Positions 1 through 8,543 are shown, counted from the first letter of the stretch. The stretch is DNA of 64,000 nucleotides from Clostridia bacterium (GCA_017399175.1 JAFQEE010000042.1:1-64000); one strand, 5' to 3'. Translations and numbers: made by a program. The notes: generated by a model from the letters alone, not told the origin.

Positions 1-121
1 GCTCCCTCTGACGAGGGAGCTGTCTGCGAAGCAGACTGAGGGAGAGATTTAGTGTGCAGAAAAACTATCTCTCCCTCCGTCAAAATCAAAGATTTTGCCA
101 CCTCCCTCGTCAGAGGGAGGC
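1..121. repeat. Palindromic intergenic repeat with terminal inverted repeats
   Basis: The segment is made of nested hairpins. Positions 2-19 and 102-119 are exact reverse complements of each other, and each is itself a hairpin (CTCCCTC/GAGGGAG). Between them lie a TGTCTGC-GAA-GCAGACT hairpin (21-37) and a GAGGGAGAGAT/ATCTCTCCCTC pair. The same architecture recurs near 28.4-28.6 kb. It has no coding capacity. It looks like a small non-autonomous mobile repeat; the left end may run past the window start. Confidence 0.75.
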
Positions 122-253
122 GTTATAATCGCGTCGCAGACCCTTAATTCCGAATTACGAATTACGCATTACGAATTATCCTTACAAACTCCAATTTTCT
201 TCGCATTTTGCACTTAAAAATTCAATTCCCACCAAAATTATATGAATTAACTA
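122..253. other. AT-rich spacer with short degenerate repeats
   Basis: Positions about 145-178 hold tandem variants of AATTACG/GCATTACG, a simple-sequence motif often seen next to the palindromic repeats of such genomes. No ORF or RNA structure is apparent here. Confidence 0.4.
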
Positions 254-282
254 TTGAATTCCTACTGATTTTGTAGTATATT
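254..282 (+). promoter_or_regulatory. Promoter of the rrf2-metH operon
   Basis: TTGAAT (254-259) and TATATT (277-282) are separated by 17 bp. An imperfect inverted repeat, TACTGATTT (263-271) and ATTTCAGTA (283-291), flanks the -10 box and is a candidate operator for the Rrf2 protein encoded just downstream. Confidence 0.6.
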
Positions 283-325
283 ATTTCAGTAATAAAAAAC
301 AATACTCCAAAAGGGTGCAAAAAAT

Positions 326-760
326 ATGAAAATTTCAACAAAAGGCAGATATGCACTTCGTCTTATGACCGATTTGGCAATTCATAAGGATGACGGATAT
401 ATCTCAATAAAAACTGTTTCCCAAAGACAGAATATAAGTGAAAAATATCTTGAACAGATTATTAAAATGCTTGCAAAAGAAAACCTTGTTGAAAGTATCC
501 GTGGTGCTCAAGGTGGTTATCGTCTGACACGAGAGCCGATTGAATATACAGTAGGTGAAATTCTTCGTGTGACAGAGGGTAGCCTTGCTCCTGTTGCTTG
601 CCTTGCAACTGATGAAAACACTTGTGAAAACTGTATGGACTGTGTAACACTTGAAATATGGCAATGTGTCCTTGATGCAGTCAATAAAGTTGTAGATTCA
701 ATTACTTTACAATACTTGGTTGATAAGCAGAAAGAAAAAGGTAATTGCGGATGTTGTTAA
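326..760 (+). CDS. Rrf2/IscR-family transcriptional regulator
   Basis: A 144-residue regulator with the N-terminal winged helix of the Rrf2 family (MKISTKGRYALRLM start, then the GAQGGYRL wing near residues 60-67). In IscR-type members three cysteines in the middle of the protein bind an Fe-S cluster; here C92, C100, C103 and C106 occupy that region, and the C-terminus ends in a further CGCC cluster. It probably senses Fe-S or cysteine status. It heads an operon with the methionine synthase genes and lies 3 kb upstream of nifS-iscU. Inverted repeats around its own promoter and around the nifS promoter suggest that it regulates both. The family assignment is firm; the ligand and targets are inferred. 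Confidence 0.9.
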   Translation: MKISTKGRYALRLMTDLAIHKDDGYISIKTVSQRQNISEKYLEQIIKMLAKENLVESIRGAQGGYRLTREPIEYTVGEILRVTEGSLAPVACLATDENTCENCMDCVTLEIWQCVLDAVNKVVDSITLQYLVDKQKEKGNCGCC

Positions 761-1326
761 AATACGAATTACAAGAAACTGCGCGATATATGGGCTATAA
801 ACACGGAGCAGAGCCAAGTGAAGAAATCTGTGAGTTAGTTGATGAAGCCTATATAGAACTCTGCAAAGTAATCCAACCAAAATACATTTATAAAGAATAC
901 GATTTCACAAGGACAGAAGATGGAATAATGGTTGACGGTATTGAGTTTAAGAGCAAAAAATTGCTTACTCATATTCGCAAATCCACTTCAATAATTCTTT
1001 TTGGTGCTACATTAGGGCAGGGCGCAGATGCACTTATCCGAAAATATTCCGTAACAGATATTGCTATGACAGCAGTAGCACAAGCTGTTGCAGGGTCAAT
1101 GGTTGAAAATCTTTGCGATATTGCGTGTGATGAAATGAAAAAGGAAATCAAAGGTGAACACAGACCTCGTTTTAGTCCGGGATACGGTGATTTTCACATA
1201 TCTGCACAGGAAGATTTTTTCAGGCTTCTGCCAATGAATAAGCAACTTGGAATATCACTTTCAGATGGATTTATGATGACTCCAACAAAAACAGTTACAG
1301 CCTTCATTGGCGTAATAAAGGAGTAA
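751..1326 (+). CDS. Stand-alone methionine synthase activation domain protein
   Basis: This 191-residue protein resembles the C-terminal reactivation domain of cobalamin-dependent methionine synthase, which binds S-adenosylmethionine and re-methylates oxidised cob(II)alamin. The recognisable part is the Arg-Pro...Pro-Gly-Tyr segment (RPRFSPGYGD) followed by a conserved Leu-Gly-Ile...Met-Thr-Pro stretch. The start is taken as ATG 751, with AAAGG about 9 bp upstream, rather than the in-frame TTG at 745, which is too close to it. It overlaps the regulator gene by 10 bp and ends 5 bp before metH, which lacks exactly this domain. The two proteins therefore very likely act together as a split MetH. 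An electron donor is not visible nearby. Confidence 0.85.
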   Translation: MLLKYELQETARYMGYKHGAEPSEEICELVDEAYIELCKVIQPKYIYKEYDFTRTEDGIMVDGIEFKSKKLLTHIRKSTSIILFGATLGQGADALIRKYSVTDIAMTAVAQAVAGSMVENLCDIACDEMKKEIKGEHRPRFSPGYGDFHISAQEDFFRLLPMNKQLGISLSDGFMMTPTKTVTAFIGVIKE

Positions 1327-1331
1327 ATGCT

Positions 1332-3689
1332 ATGAAATTTAAAGAAAAATTTGGAAAAGAAATACTGTTTTTTGACGGCGCAATGGGTACAATGCTCCAG
1401 AAAAATGGTTTAAAAACAGGTGAATTGCCTGAAAATATGAATATTACCCATCCTGATGTGCTACTTAAAATTCATAAGGAGTACCTTGATGCAGGATGTA
1501 ATGTTATAACAACAAATACATTTGGTGCTAATTCTCTCAAATTCAACAATGTAAAAGAAATTATTACATCAGCAGTATCTCTTGCGAAAAAATCTGCAGA
1601 AGAATATGACAGAGATACCTTTGTAGCACTTGATGTAGGTCCTATCGGCAGACTTTTAGAACCTTGCGGTGATTTGCCATTTGAACAGGCTTATGAACTT
1701 TTTAAAGAACAAGTTATAGCAGGCGAAAATGCAGGTGCAGACCTTGTTTTAATCGAAACAATGGGTGATTTATATGAAATCAAAGCAGCAGTTTTAGCAG
1801 CTAAAGAAAATACAAATCTTCCTGTCCTTGTGTCAATGATTTTTGACGAAAAGGGAATACTTTTAACGGGTGCAGACATTAAAACTGCAGTTGTAACTCT
1901 TGAAGGTTTAGGTGTTGACGGTATCGGTATGAACTGTGGTCTTGGGCCTGACCAGATGCTTGAACTTTTAAAAGAAATGAAAGAGTATTCAAGCACACCA
2001 ATTTTCATTCAGCCAAATGCAGGTCTTCCTATCAGCGTAAACGGTAAAACAACATACAATGTTACTCCTGAAGAATTTGCTGAAAAACAACTGGAAATTC
2101 TCAAAAACGGTGCTTGTGCTTTAGGTGGTTGTTGTGGTACAACTCCCGAGCATATAAAAGCAATGATTGACCTTTGTAAAAATGAAAAAATAATTGAAAA
2201 TGCAAAGAAAAGCTATACAGCAGTTTCTTCATATTCAAAAACTGTAATCTTCAATGAAAAGCCTGTAATCATCGGTGAAAGAATCAATCCAACAGGCAAA
2301 AAGCTTCTTAAAGAAGCACTTCGCAACAACGATATGGACTATATTTATCGTGAAGGTGTTACACAGACTGATTCAGGAGCAGATATTCTTGATGTTAATG
2401 TGGGACTACCTGAAATTGACGAGCCAACAATGATGGTGAATGCAGTTAAAGGACTCCAGAGTATTCTCGATACACCATTACAGATTGATACATCTGATAC
2501 AGTTGCTATGGAAAAAGCACTTCGCATTTATAACGGTAAACCAATGATTAACTCAGTTAATGGTAAGGAAGAATCAATGAATTCTGTCTTCCCACTTGTT
2601 AAGAAATACGGTGGTGTGGTTGTCTGCCTTACTCTTGATGAAAACGGTATTCCCGAAACTGTTGAAGGCAGACTTGCTATTGCAGAAAAAATCATTAACA
2701 AAGCAAACGATTTTGGAATAGAAAAGAAAGACCTTGTGTTTGACCCGCTTTGTATGACTGTCAGCACAAATAAGGATAATGCAAAAATTACTCTTGAATG
2801 TGTCCGTAGACTTAAAAAAGATTTAGGTGTTCATACAGTTTTAGGTGTTTCCAATGTGTCCTTTGGACTTCCTAATCGTGAACTTCTCAATTCATCATTT
2901 TTTACTCTTGCTATGCAAAATGGCTTGAGTTCAGGAATTATAAATCCAAAAAGTGAAATGATGATGAATGCATATTATTCATACTGTGCTTTAATGGGAT
3001 ACGATAACAATTTTGAAAACTACATCGGGAATGTAACTGAAACAAAAAATGAAGTAAAAACTGACAATGTTGACCTTAAAACAGCGGTTATAAAAGGACT
3101 GAAAGAACGGGCGAAACAAGAAACCGAAAAAGAACTTCAGTCAAAAACACCGCTTGAAATTATCGACGGGATTTTAATTCCTGCGCTTGATATTGTTGGT
3201 AAGGATTTTGAAAACAATAATGTCTTTTTACCGGGACTTTTAATGAGTGCTGAAACTGCAGGTGTAAGTTTTGAAATCATTAAAAAACACCTTGTTAAAA
3301 ATGGTACTGAAACTGCAAAAAAAGGTAAAATAGTAATCGCAACTGTCAAAGGTGATATTCACGATATAGGTAAAAACATTGTGAAAGTTCTTCTTGAAAA
3401 TTATGGTTATGATGTGATTGATTTGGGCAAGGATGTCACACCACAAGCAATAGTTGACGCAGTGAAAACTCATAATGTGAAACTCGTAGGTCTTTCAGCA
3501 CTTATGACAACCACAGTACCAAGTATGGCTGAAACAATAAAACTCATAAAAGAGCAGACAACTGATGTTTCTGTTATGGTCGGTGGTGCAGTACTTACAG
3601 AGGAATATGCTGAAATGATAGGTGCAGACTATTATGGTAAAGACGCAATGTCATCTGTAAGAATTGCTGAAAAATTCTTCCTTAATTAG
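1332..3689 (+). CDS. metH: Cobalamin-dependent methionine synthase lacking the activation domain
   Basis: A 785-residue enzyme that transfers the methyl group of methyltetrahydrofolate to homocysteine through cobalamin. Domain order: homocysteine methyltransferase (about 1-290, zinc ligands C202, C267, C268 in NCGLG and GGCCG), pterin-binding TIM barrel (about 310-570, beginning GERINPTG), then the B12-binding cap and Rossmann domain (about 575-785) with the GDIHDIGKN motif that puts the cobalt ligand at H677. Classical MetH is about 1,200 residues; the missing part is the SAM-binding activation domain, supplied by the preceding gene. AAGGAG lies 8 bp before the ATG. Function is secure from three intact modules. 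Confidence 0.95.
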   Translation: MKFKEKFGKEILFFDGAMGTMLQKNGLKTGELPENMNITHPDVLLKIHKEYLDAGCNVITTNTFGANSLKFNNVKEIITSAVSLAKKSAEEYDRDTFVALDVGPIGRLLEPCGDLPFEQAYELFKEQVIAGENAGADLVLIETMGDLYEIKAAVLAAKENTNLPVLVSMIFDEKGILLTGADIKTAVVTLEGLGVDGIGMNCGLGPDQMLELLKEMKEYSSTPIFIQPNAGLPISVNGKTTYNVTPEEFAEKQLEILKNGACALGGCCGTTPEHIKAMIDLCKNEKIIENAKKSYTAVSSYSKTVIFNEKPVIIGERINPTGKKLLKEALRNNDMDYIYREGVTQTDSGADILDVNVGLPEIDEPTMMVNAVKGLQSILDTPLQIDTSDTVAMEKALRIYNGKPMINSVNGKEESMNSVFPLVKKYGGVVVCLTLDENGIPETVEGRLAIAEKIINKANDFGIEKKDLVFDPLCMTVSTNKDNAKITLECVRRLKKDLGVHTVLGVSNVSFGLPNRELLNSSFFTLAMQNGLSSGIINPKSEMMMNAYYSYCALMGYDNNFENYIGNVTETKNEVKTDNVDLKTAVIKGLKERAKQETEKELQSKTPLEIIDGILIPALDIVGKDFENNNVFLPGLLMSAETAGVSFEIIKKHLVKNGTETAKKGKIVIATVKGDIHDIGKNIVKVLLENYGYDVIDLGKDVTPQAIVDAVKTHNVKLVGLSALMTTTVPSMAETIKLIKEQTTDVSVMVGGAVLTEEYAEMIGADYYGKDAMSSVRIAEKFFLN

Positions 3690-3711
3690 TGCTATTTGTA
3701 CAATGTTATAA

Positions 3712-3740
3712 TTGACAAAATTTTACAGTAGTAGTATCAT
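3712..3740 (+). promoter_or_regulatory. nifS-iscU promoter with a flanking inverted repeat
   Basis: A near-consensus promoter: TTGACA (3712-3717), 17 bp, TATCAT (3735-3740). An 11-bp inverted repeat with one mismatch, ATTTTACAGTA (3720-3730) and TACTGTGAAAT (3762-3772), brackets the -10 box and start site, its arms 42 bp apart (about four helical turns). This is a likely repressor site. Confidence 0.7.
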
Positions 3741-3810
3741 ATTAATGAATTCATAGTAATTTACTGTGAAATAAGAAATCAGTTTAATTTTATCGAAAAG
3801 AGATGTATAT

Positions 3811-4989
3811 ATGAAAGTTTATGCAGATAATGCTGCAACAACAAAAATTTCAAAAGTAGCCCTCGATGCAATGATGCCTTGCTTTCAGGAGTTTTATGGC
3901 AATCCGTCAAGTCTTCATTCAGTAGGTCAAGATGCTTTTCATAAGGTAAGAGATGCAAGAAATATAGTTGCCGAGTGTATCAATGCTGACCCTAATGATG
4001 TGTATTTTTCATCAGGCGGTAGTGAAAGCGACAACTGGGCAATCAAGGGTGCAGCATACTTAATGGCTAAAAAGGGTAAAAAGCATATTATCAGTTCAAA
4101 ATTTGAACATCATGCTGTTCTTCATACACTTAATGCTTTGGAAAAAGATGGTTTTGAAATCACTTTACTTGATGTTTATGAAAATGGTCTTGTAAAAGTA
4201 GAAGATGTAAAAAATGCAATTCGTGAAGATACAGCACTTGTGACAATTATGTATGCTAACAACGAAATCGGAACAGTTCAGCCTATCCGTGAAATCGGTG
4301 CAGTATGCCGTGAAAAAGGAGTTTTGTTCCACACAGATGCTGTTCAGGCTGTTGGTCATATTCCTGTTGATGTAAAGGCTGACAACATCGATATGTTGTC
4401 ACTTTCAGGTCACAAGTTCCACGGACCAAAGGGTGTAGGTGCTTTGTACTGCAAAAAGGGTATAAGACTTCCAAACCTTATTGAAGGCGGTGCACAGGAA
4501 AGAAACCGTCGTGCAGGTACAGAAAATGTTCCTGCAATCGTTGGTATGGCGGCAGCACTCAAGGATGCCTGTGACAATATGGAAGAAAATACAAAGAAAC
4601 TCATTTCTATGAGAGAACAGCTTATAGACGGTATTCTCAAGGTTGAACGCAGTCGCATAAACGGTGACCGTGAACACAGATTACCGGGTAATGTAAGTGT
4701 TTGTTTTGAAGGTGTTGAAGGTGAATCACTTCTTCTTTACCTTGATTTAATGGGAATAAGTGCTTCATCAGGTTCAGCTTGTACATCAGGCTCACTTGAC
4801 CCAAGCCATGTTTTACTCTCAATCGGTCTTCCTCACGAAGTTGCTCACGGTTCACTTCGTTTGAGCCTTTGTGAAGAAAATACACCTGAAGAAATGGAAT
4901 ATATAATTGAGCAAATCCCACCAATTATCAACAGACTTCGTGATATGTCACCGTTGTGGGAAAAGATAGTAAAGGAAGGTAACAACTAA
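3811..4989 (+). CDS. nifS: Cysteine desulfurase (NifS/IscS type)
   Basis: A 392-residue pyridoxal-phosphate enzyme that takes sulfur from cysteine as a protein persulfide for Fe-S clusters and tRNA thiolation. Visible features are the N-terminal YADNAATT motif, the PLP lysine K202 in [10 protein letters not shown] and the persulfide cysteine C324 in SSGSACTSG, which is typical of group I desulfurases. Its stop codon overlaps the start of the iscU scaffold gene (TAATG), so the two are translationally coupled. The downstream nadA (4Fe-4S enzyme) and mnmA (sulfur-dependent tRNA enzyme) are natural clients. Confidence 0.95.
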   Translation: MKVYADNAATTKISKVALDAMMPCFQEFYGNPSSLHSVGQDAFHKVRDARNIVAECINADPNDVYFSSGGSESDNWAIKGAAYLMAKKGKKHIISSKFEHHAVLHTLNALEKDGFEITLLDVYENGLVKVEDVKNAIREDTALVTIMYANNEIGTVQPIREIGAVCREKGVLFHTDAVQAVGHIPVDVKADNIDMLSLSGHKFHGPKGVGALYCKKGIRLPNLIEGGAQERNRRAGTENVPAIVGMAAALKDACDNMEENTKKLISMREQLIDGILKVERSRINGDREHRLPGNVSVCFEGVEGESLLLYLDLMGISASSGSACTSGSLDPSHVLLSIGLPHEVAHGSLRLSLCEENTPEEMEYIIEQIPPIINRLRDMSPLWEKIVKEGNN

Positions 4990-5405
4990 TGGAATATTCA
5001 GAAAAAGTAATGGAACATTTTGTCAATCCTCATAATGTAGGTAAACTTGATGATGCTGACGGTATCGGAGAAGTTGGTAACGCAAAATGTGGCGATATTA
5101 TGAAAATGTATCTCAAAATTGAGAATGAAATTATCACAGATGTAAAGTTCAATACTTACGGTTGCGCATCTGCAATCGCAACAAGCTCAATCGCAACTGA
5201 TATGATTAAAGGTCAGCCATTGAGTGAAGCACTTAAACTTACAAACAAAGCAGTTGTTGAGGCACTTGATGGTCTTCCTGCAGTAAAAATTCATTGTTCA
5301 GTTCTTGCTGAACAGGCAATCAAAGCAGCCGTTAAGGATTATTACGACAAAAACGGTATAGAATATGATGCAGAGATGTTTAAGTTTGAGGAACATCATC
5401 ATTAA
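4989..5405 (+). CDS. iscU: Fe-S cluster scaffold protein (IscU/NifU-N type)
   Basis: A 138-residue scaffold on which Fe-S clusters are assembled using sulfur from NifS. The three cluster cysteines are C34 (in AKCGD, with D36), C59 (YGCASA) and C103 (IHCSVLA), all in standard positions. It lacks the C-terminal thioredoxin-like Nfu domain of full NifU, which is usual in Clostridia. The C-terminus ends in three histidines (EEHHH). Transcription probably stops in the palindrome that follows. Confidence 0.93.
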   Translation: MEYSEKVMEHFVNPHNVGKLDDADGIGEVGNAKCGDIMKMYLKIENEIITDVKFNTYGCASAIATSSIATDMIKGQPLSEALKLTNKAVVEALDGLPAVKIHCSVLAEQAIKAAVKDYYDKNGIEYDAEMFKFEEHHH

Positions 5406-5413
5406 AATTGTTT

Positions 5414-5494
5414 CTTTTTCCGCAATACTGCGTGGATTCGGCTCGCAGTATACCTGATACAGCTTCGCCTCAACCACATTGTCTTGCGAAAAAA
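5414..5494. repeat. Palindromic element after iscU, possible terminator
   Basis: An outer stem TTTTTCCGCAA (5414-5424) pairs with TTGCGAAAAAA (5484-5494), and an inner hairpin ATACTGCG/CGCAGTAT lies near 5425-5451. It may end nifS-iscU transcription. The structure resembles the other intergenic palindromes in the window. Confidence 0.5.
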
Positions 5495-5516
5495 TAAATC
5501 AATTTACAATTTGTAG

Positions 5517-5538
5517 GGGTCGGCGTCCTCGACGACCC
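5517..5538. repeat. GGGTCG...CGACCC hairpin repeat
   Basis: A short GC-rich stem-loop 30 bp before the nadA start. GC content and placement set it apart from its AT-rich surroundings, in the manner of REP-like intergenic hairpins. Confidence 0.5.
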
Positions 5539-5569
5539 GTTAATGTAATCTTTATAAAGGAAGATTAAA

Positions 5570-6484
5570 ATGACAGTTAGAGAAATGCAGGATAAAATCC
5601 TACAACTAAAAAAAGAAAAAGACATTTGCATATTGGCACACAGTTATGTTGCTCGTGAAATCATAGAAATTGCTGATTTCACAGGGGATAGTTTTCAGTT
5701 AAGTGTTTTGGCAGAAAAAGCACCGCAGAAAACAGTTATTATGTGTGGTGTTCGCTTTATGGCAGAAACTGTTAAAATTCTCTCGCCGGAAAAAACAGTA
5801 ATTCTTGCATCTCCAATTGCCGGTTGTCCAATGGCTGAGCAGATGGATAAAGAACTTATTTCGCAAGTGAAAAAACAATATCCGGACTATACTGTTGTTG
5901 CCTATATTAACACAACTTCAGACCTTAAAACTGTTTGTGATGTGTGTGTAACTTCATCATCAGCAGTTAAAATCGTAAAGAAAATTGATAACGATAAAAT
6001 TCTCTTTATTCCGGATTGTAACCTTGGTGCATATGTGGCAGAACAGGTTCCCGAAAAGGAATTCAAACTTTTACAGGGTGGATGTCCTGTTCATGCAAGA
6101 ATGAACAAAAAAGATGTTATAGAGGCAAAAAAACTTCATCCTGACGCACTTTTCCTTGTTCATCCAGAGTGCAGACCTGAAGTTGTAGAAGAAGCTGATT
6201 ATATCGGCTCAACATCAGGTATTGTGGAGTTTGCAAAGAAGAGTGATGCAAAGGAATTCATTATCGGTACAGAAATCAGTATTGCTGAATCTTTACAGTA
6301 TGAGTGTCCTGATAAAAAATTCTATCCTCTTTCAAAAGAACTTATCTGTCCTAATATGAAATCAACCACTCTTATTGACCTTTATAATGCTGTCAACGGT
6401 GACGGTGGCGAAGAAATTATTATGGACGAACAAACCATCAAAGATGCTAAAAAGTGCATTGATAAAATGCTTGAACTTGGGTGA
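5570..6484 (+). CDS. nadA: Quinolinate synthase
   Basis: A 304-residue NadA that condenses iminoaspartate with dihydroxyacetone phosphate to quinolinate in NAD biosynthesis. The three 4Fe-4S ligands are assignable as C86 (IAGCPMAE), C201 (HPECRPE) and C260 (ELICPNMKST), with the family's AHSYV and GCPVHARM segments. AAGGAAG precedes the ATG. Neither nadB nor nadC is in the window, which is unusual, since the three genes are normally together. The gene instead sits between the Fe-S assembly genes and mnmA, whose start is 5 bp beyond its stop. Confidence 0.95.
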   Translation: MTVREMQDKILQLKKEKDICILAHSYVAREIIEIADFTGDSFQLSVLAEKAPQKTVIMCGVRFMAETVKILSPEKTVILASPIAGCPMAEQMDKELISQVKKQYPDYTVVAYINTTSDLKTVCDVCVTSSSAVKIVKKIDNDKILFIPDCNLGAYVAEQVPEKEFKLLQGGCPVHARMNKKDVIEAKKLHPDALFLVHPECRPEVVEEADYIGSTSGIVEFAKKSDAKEFIIGTEISIAESLQYECPDKKFYPLSKELICPNMKSTTLIDLYNAVNGDGGEEIIMDEQTIKDAKKCIDKMLELG

Positions 6485-6488
6485 CAAT

Positions 6489-7508
6489 ATGAAAGCAGTT
6501 ATTGCTATGAGTGGCGGAGTTGACAGCTCCGTCGCTGCTTTACTTATGAAAAATGAAGGTTATACCTGTGTCGGTGCTACAATGCAGCTCTATTCCGAAG
6601 GGGATTGCAGTGATGCAAAAGCAGTTGCCGATAAACTCGGTATGCCTTTTTATATTTTCCCATTAAAAGAAGAATTCAAAGCACAGGTAATTGACAAGTT
6701 CATTGAATTTTATGAACAGGGTAAAACACCTAATCCATGTGTTGAGTGTAATCGTACATTAAAATTCGGTGCTATGATGGATAAAATGCACGAATTGGAT
6801 GCTGATTTTGTTGTAACAGGTCATTATGCAAGAGTAGTCTTTGAAAACGGTGAATACAAGCTTAAAAAAGCAGTTGACGAAAGCAAAGACCAGAGTTATT
6901 TCCTCTATATGCTCACACAAGAGCAACTCAAACATATAAAATTTCCGTTAGGTGAATACACAAAACCTGAAATCCGTGAAATCGCAGAAGAAAATGACCT
7001 TATAACTGCACGAAAAAAGGATAGTCAGGATATCTGTTTTGTCCCTGATGGTGACTATGTAAACTTTATAAAATCATATAATAATAAGGACTATCCCAAA
7101 GGACAGTTTGTTCACAAAACAGGCTTTTCGTTCGGTGAACATAAAGGCATTGTGAACTACACTATAGGTCAGCGAAAAGGACTTGGAATTGCATATAAAA
7201 ATCCTCTTTATGTACTTAACATTGACCCTGAAACAAACAACGTTATTTTAGGGGATAATGAAGACTTGTTTACTGACGAAGTATGTGCTAAAAATGTAAA
7301 CATAATCAGCGGAAAACCGATTACAGAGCCAATCCGTGTACTTGCCCGTGTACGTTACAGACATAAGGAACAACCGGCAACGGCTTGGCAAACCGAAGAC
7401 GGAGTTTTACATGTTAAATTTGACGAACCACAACGCGCAATTACTAAAGGACAGTCACTCGTAATCTTTGACGGTGACACAGTCCTCGGCGGCGGAGAGA
7501 TAATCTAA
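6489..7508 (+). CDS. mnmA: tRNA-specific 2-thiouridylase
   Basis: A 339-residue enzyme making 2-thiouridine at the wobble base of Lys, Glu and Gln tRNAs. It opens with the PP-loop ATPase signature AMSGGVDSSVAA. The catalytic cysteine is C87 (NPCVECN) and the persulfide-accepting one C183 (DICFVPDG). The start is ATG 6489, where family homology begins; an ORF continues upstream in the same frame only because it runs through the end of nadA. It follows the nadA stop by 4 bp. Sulfur would come from the nearby NifS, analogous to the YrvO-MnmA pair of Bacillus. Confidence 0.95.
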   Translation: MKAVIAMSGGVDSSVAALLMKNEGYTCVGATMQLYSEGDCSDAKAVADKLGMPFYIFPLKEEFKAQVIDKFIEFYEQGKTPNPCVECNRTLKFGAMMDKMHELDADFVVTGHYARVVFENGEYKLKKAVDESKDQSYFLYMLTQEQLKHIKFPLGEYTKPEIREIAEENDLITARKKDSQDICFVPDGDYVNFIKSYNNKDYPKGQFVHKTGFSFGEHKGIVNYTIGQRKGLGIAYKNPLYVLNIDPETNNVILGDNEDLFTDEVCAKNVNIISGKPITEPIRVLARVRYRHKEQPATAWQTEDGVLHVKFDEPQRAITKGQSLVIFDGDTVLGGGEII

Positions 7509-7531
7509 TTCAAAATTGAATATGATGGTAG

Positions 7532-7565
7532 GGCGGGGTCTTGACCCCGCCGTTCATGTTTTTTT
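7532..7565 (+). terminator. Palindrome and T-tract after mnmA
   Basis: The 20-bp perfect palindrome GGCGGGGTCTTGACCCCGCC (7532-7551) is followed by a T-run at about 7559-7565 and could terminate mnmA. The same 20 bases recur at 8520-8539. Confidence 0.6.
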
Positions 7566-7634
7566 ACCGAATATATTCGTAAAATAACCGAACACTTTGA
7601 ATATGTTGCAAACCGAAAAACAGAATGATATCAT
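7566..7634 (+). promoter_or_regulatory. Promoter and LytTR operator repeats of the lytTR-DUF3021 pair
   Basis: TTGCAA (7606-7611) and TATCAT (7629-7634) are 17 bp apart. Three direct copies of ACCGAA begin at 7566, 7587 and 7612. The first two are spaced 21 bp, two helical turns, which is the spacing expected for paired LytTR-domain sites, and lie just upstream of the -35. The third falls in the spacer. Autoregulation by the downstream LytTR protein is likely. Confidence 0.6.
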
Positions 7635-7655
7635 ACAATTGCAAGGAGGAATTTC

Positions 7656-8087
7656 ATGAAACTTCAAATTGTAATAGAGAAAAATCGTGACGAAGAAATA
7701 CTTATATATGCCCACGAAAAAACGCCGTTAATATGTGAAATCGAAGAACTTGTCAATAATAACTTTATTGATTTAAAAGGCTATACAGAAAACGAAACAG
7801 TAAAACTCAATCTTAATGATGTTTATTGTTTTGTCACAGAAGACAACAAGGTGTATGCATTGACTGAAAAGGGCAAATACAGGCTGAAATTAAGACTTTA
7901 TCAGTTAGAAGAAAATCTTAATAATAACTTTGTAAAAATCAATCAGTCCTGCATAGCAAATATCAAAAAGATTGATAGATTTAAGGCAACTGTTGGTGGT
8001 TCATTAACTGTGATTTTTAAAAATGGATATGTGGATTTTGTGTCACGAAGAAATCTCAAAAAAGTAAAAGAAAGGTTAGGTTTGTAA
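7656..8087 (+). CDS. LytTR-domain DNA-binding regulator
   Basis: A 143-residue protein with a short N-terminal region of about 40 residues and a C-terminal LytTR DNA-binding domain (about 45-143), recognised by the pattern VKLNLNDVYCF, YRLKLRLYQLEE, FVKINQSCIANI and VSRRNLKKVKERLGL. It has no receiver domain, so it is not a conventional response regulator. Such minimal LytTR proteins are usually encoded with a small DUF3021 membrane protein, and that partner starts 3 bp after this stop. AAGGAGGA precedes the ATG. A predicted operator lies in its own promoter. The physiological signal is unknown. Confidence 0.88.
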   Translation: MKLQIVIEKNRDEEILIYAHEKTPLICEIEELVNNNFIDLKGYTENETVKLNLNDVYCFVTEDNKVYALTEKGKYRLKLRLYQLEENLNNNFVKINQSCIANIKKIDRFKATVGGSLTVIFKNGYVDFVSRRNLKKVKERLGL

Positions 8088-8089
8088 TT

Positions 8090-8506
8090 ATGAATAAATA
8101 TGTAAAGGAATTTATTCATCGAGGACTCATATTCAGTGGTTTCGGACCAATAATTTTAGGAATTATATATTTTGTACTTTCAAAAACTGTTGATGGATTC
8201 ACATTAAGTGGCGTAGAAGTGATGACAGGTATTGTTTCAACTTATTTGTTGGCATTTGTTCACGCAGGTGCAAGCGTGTTTAATCAGATTGAGCATTGGT
8301 CAATTATGAAATCTCTGCTTTGTCATCTCTCAACACTCTATATTGCATATTCTCTTTGTTATGTGGCAAATACATGGATTCCTTTTGAACCAAAAGTGCT
8401 TTTGATTTTCACAATAATCTTTATGGTGGTCTATTTTGTAGTGTGGGGTATTGTGTATTTCACAATCAAAGCCACAAGCAAAAACTTTAACGCGAAACTT
8501 AAATAA
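8090..8506 (+). CDS. DUF3021-family four-helix membrane protein
   Basis: A 138-residue protein with four hydrophobic segments (about 12-33, 41-60, 68-90 and 100-124) and a short basic tail. Length, topology and position directly behind a receiver-less LytTR regulator match the DUF3021 family. These proteins are thought to hold the LytTR partner at the membrane or modulate it; this is family knowledge and inference, not shown by this sequence. Its start is nearly contiguous with the regulator's stop. Confidence 0.8.
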   Translation: MNKYVKEFIHRGLIFSGFGPIILGIIYFVLSKTVDGFTLSGVEVMTGIVSTYLLAFVHAGASVFNQIEHWSIMKSLLCHLSTLYIAYSLCYVANTWIPFEPKVLLIFTIIFMVVYFVVWGIVYFTIKATSKNFNAKLK

Positions 8507-8515
8507 TAACTTATT

Positions 8516-8543
8516 GTATGGCGGGGTCTTGACCCCGCCATAC
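8516..8543. repeat. Perfect palindrome, second copy
   Basis: GTATGGCGGGGTC (516-528 of this kilobase) pairs perfectly with GACCCCGCCATAC (531-543). The core 20 bases are identical to those after mnmA, so the LytTR/DUF3021 module lies between two copies. No long T-tract follows, so termination is uncertain. Confidence 0.7.
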
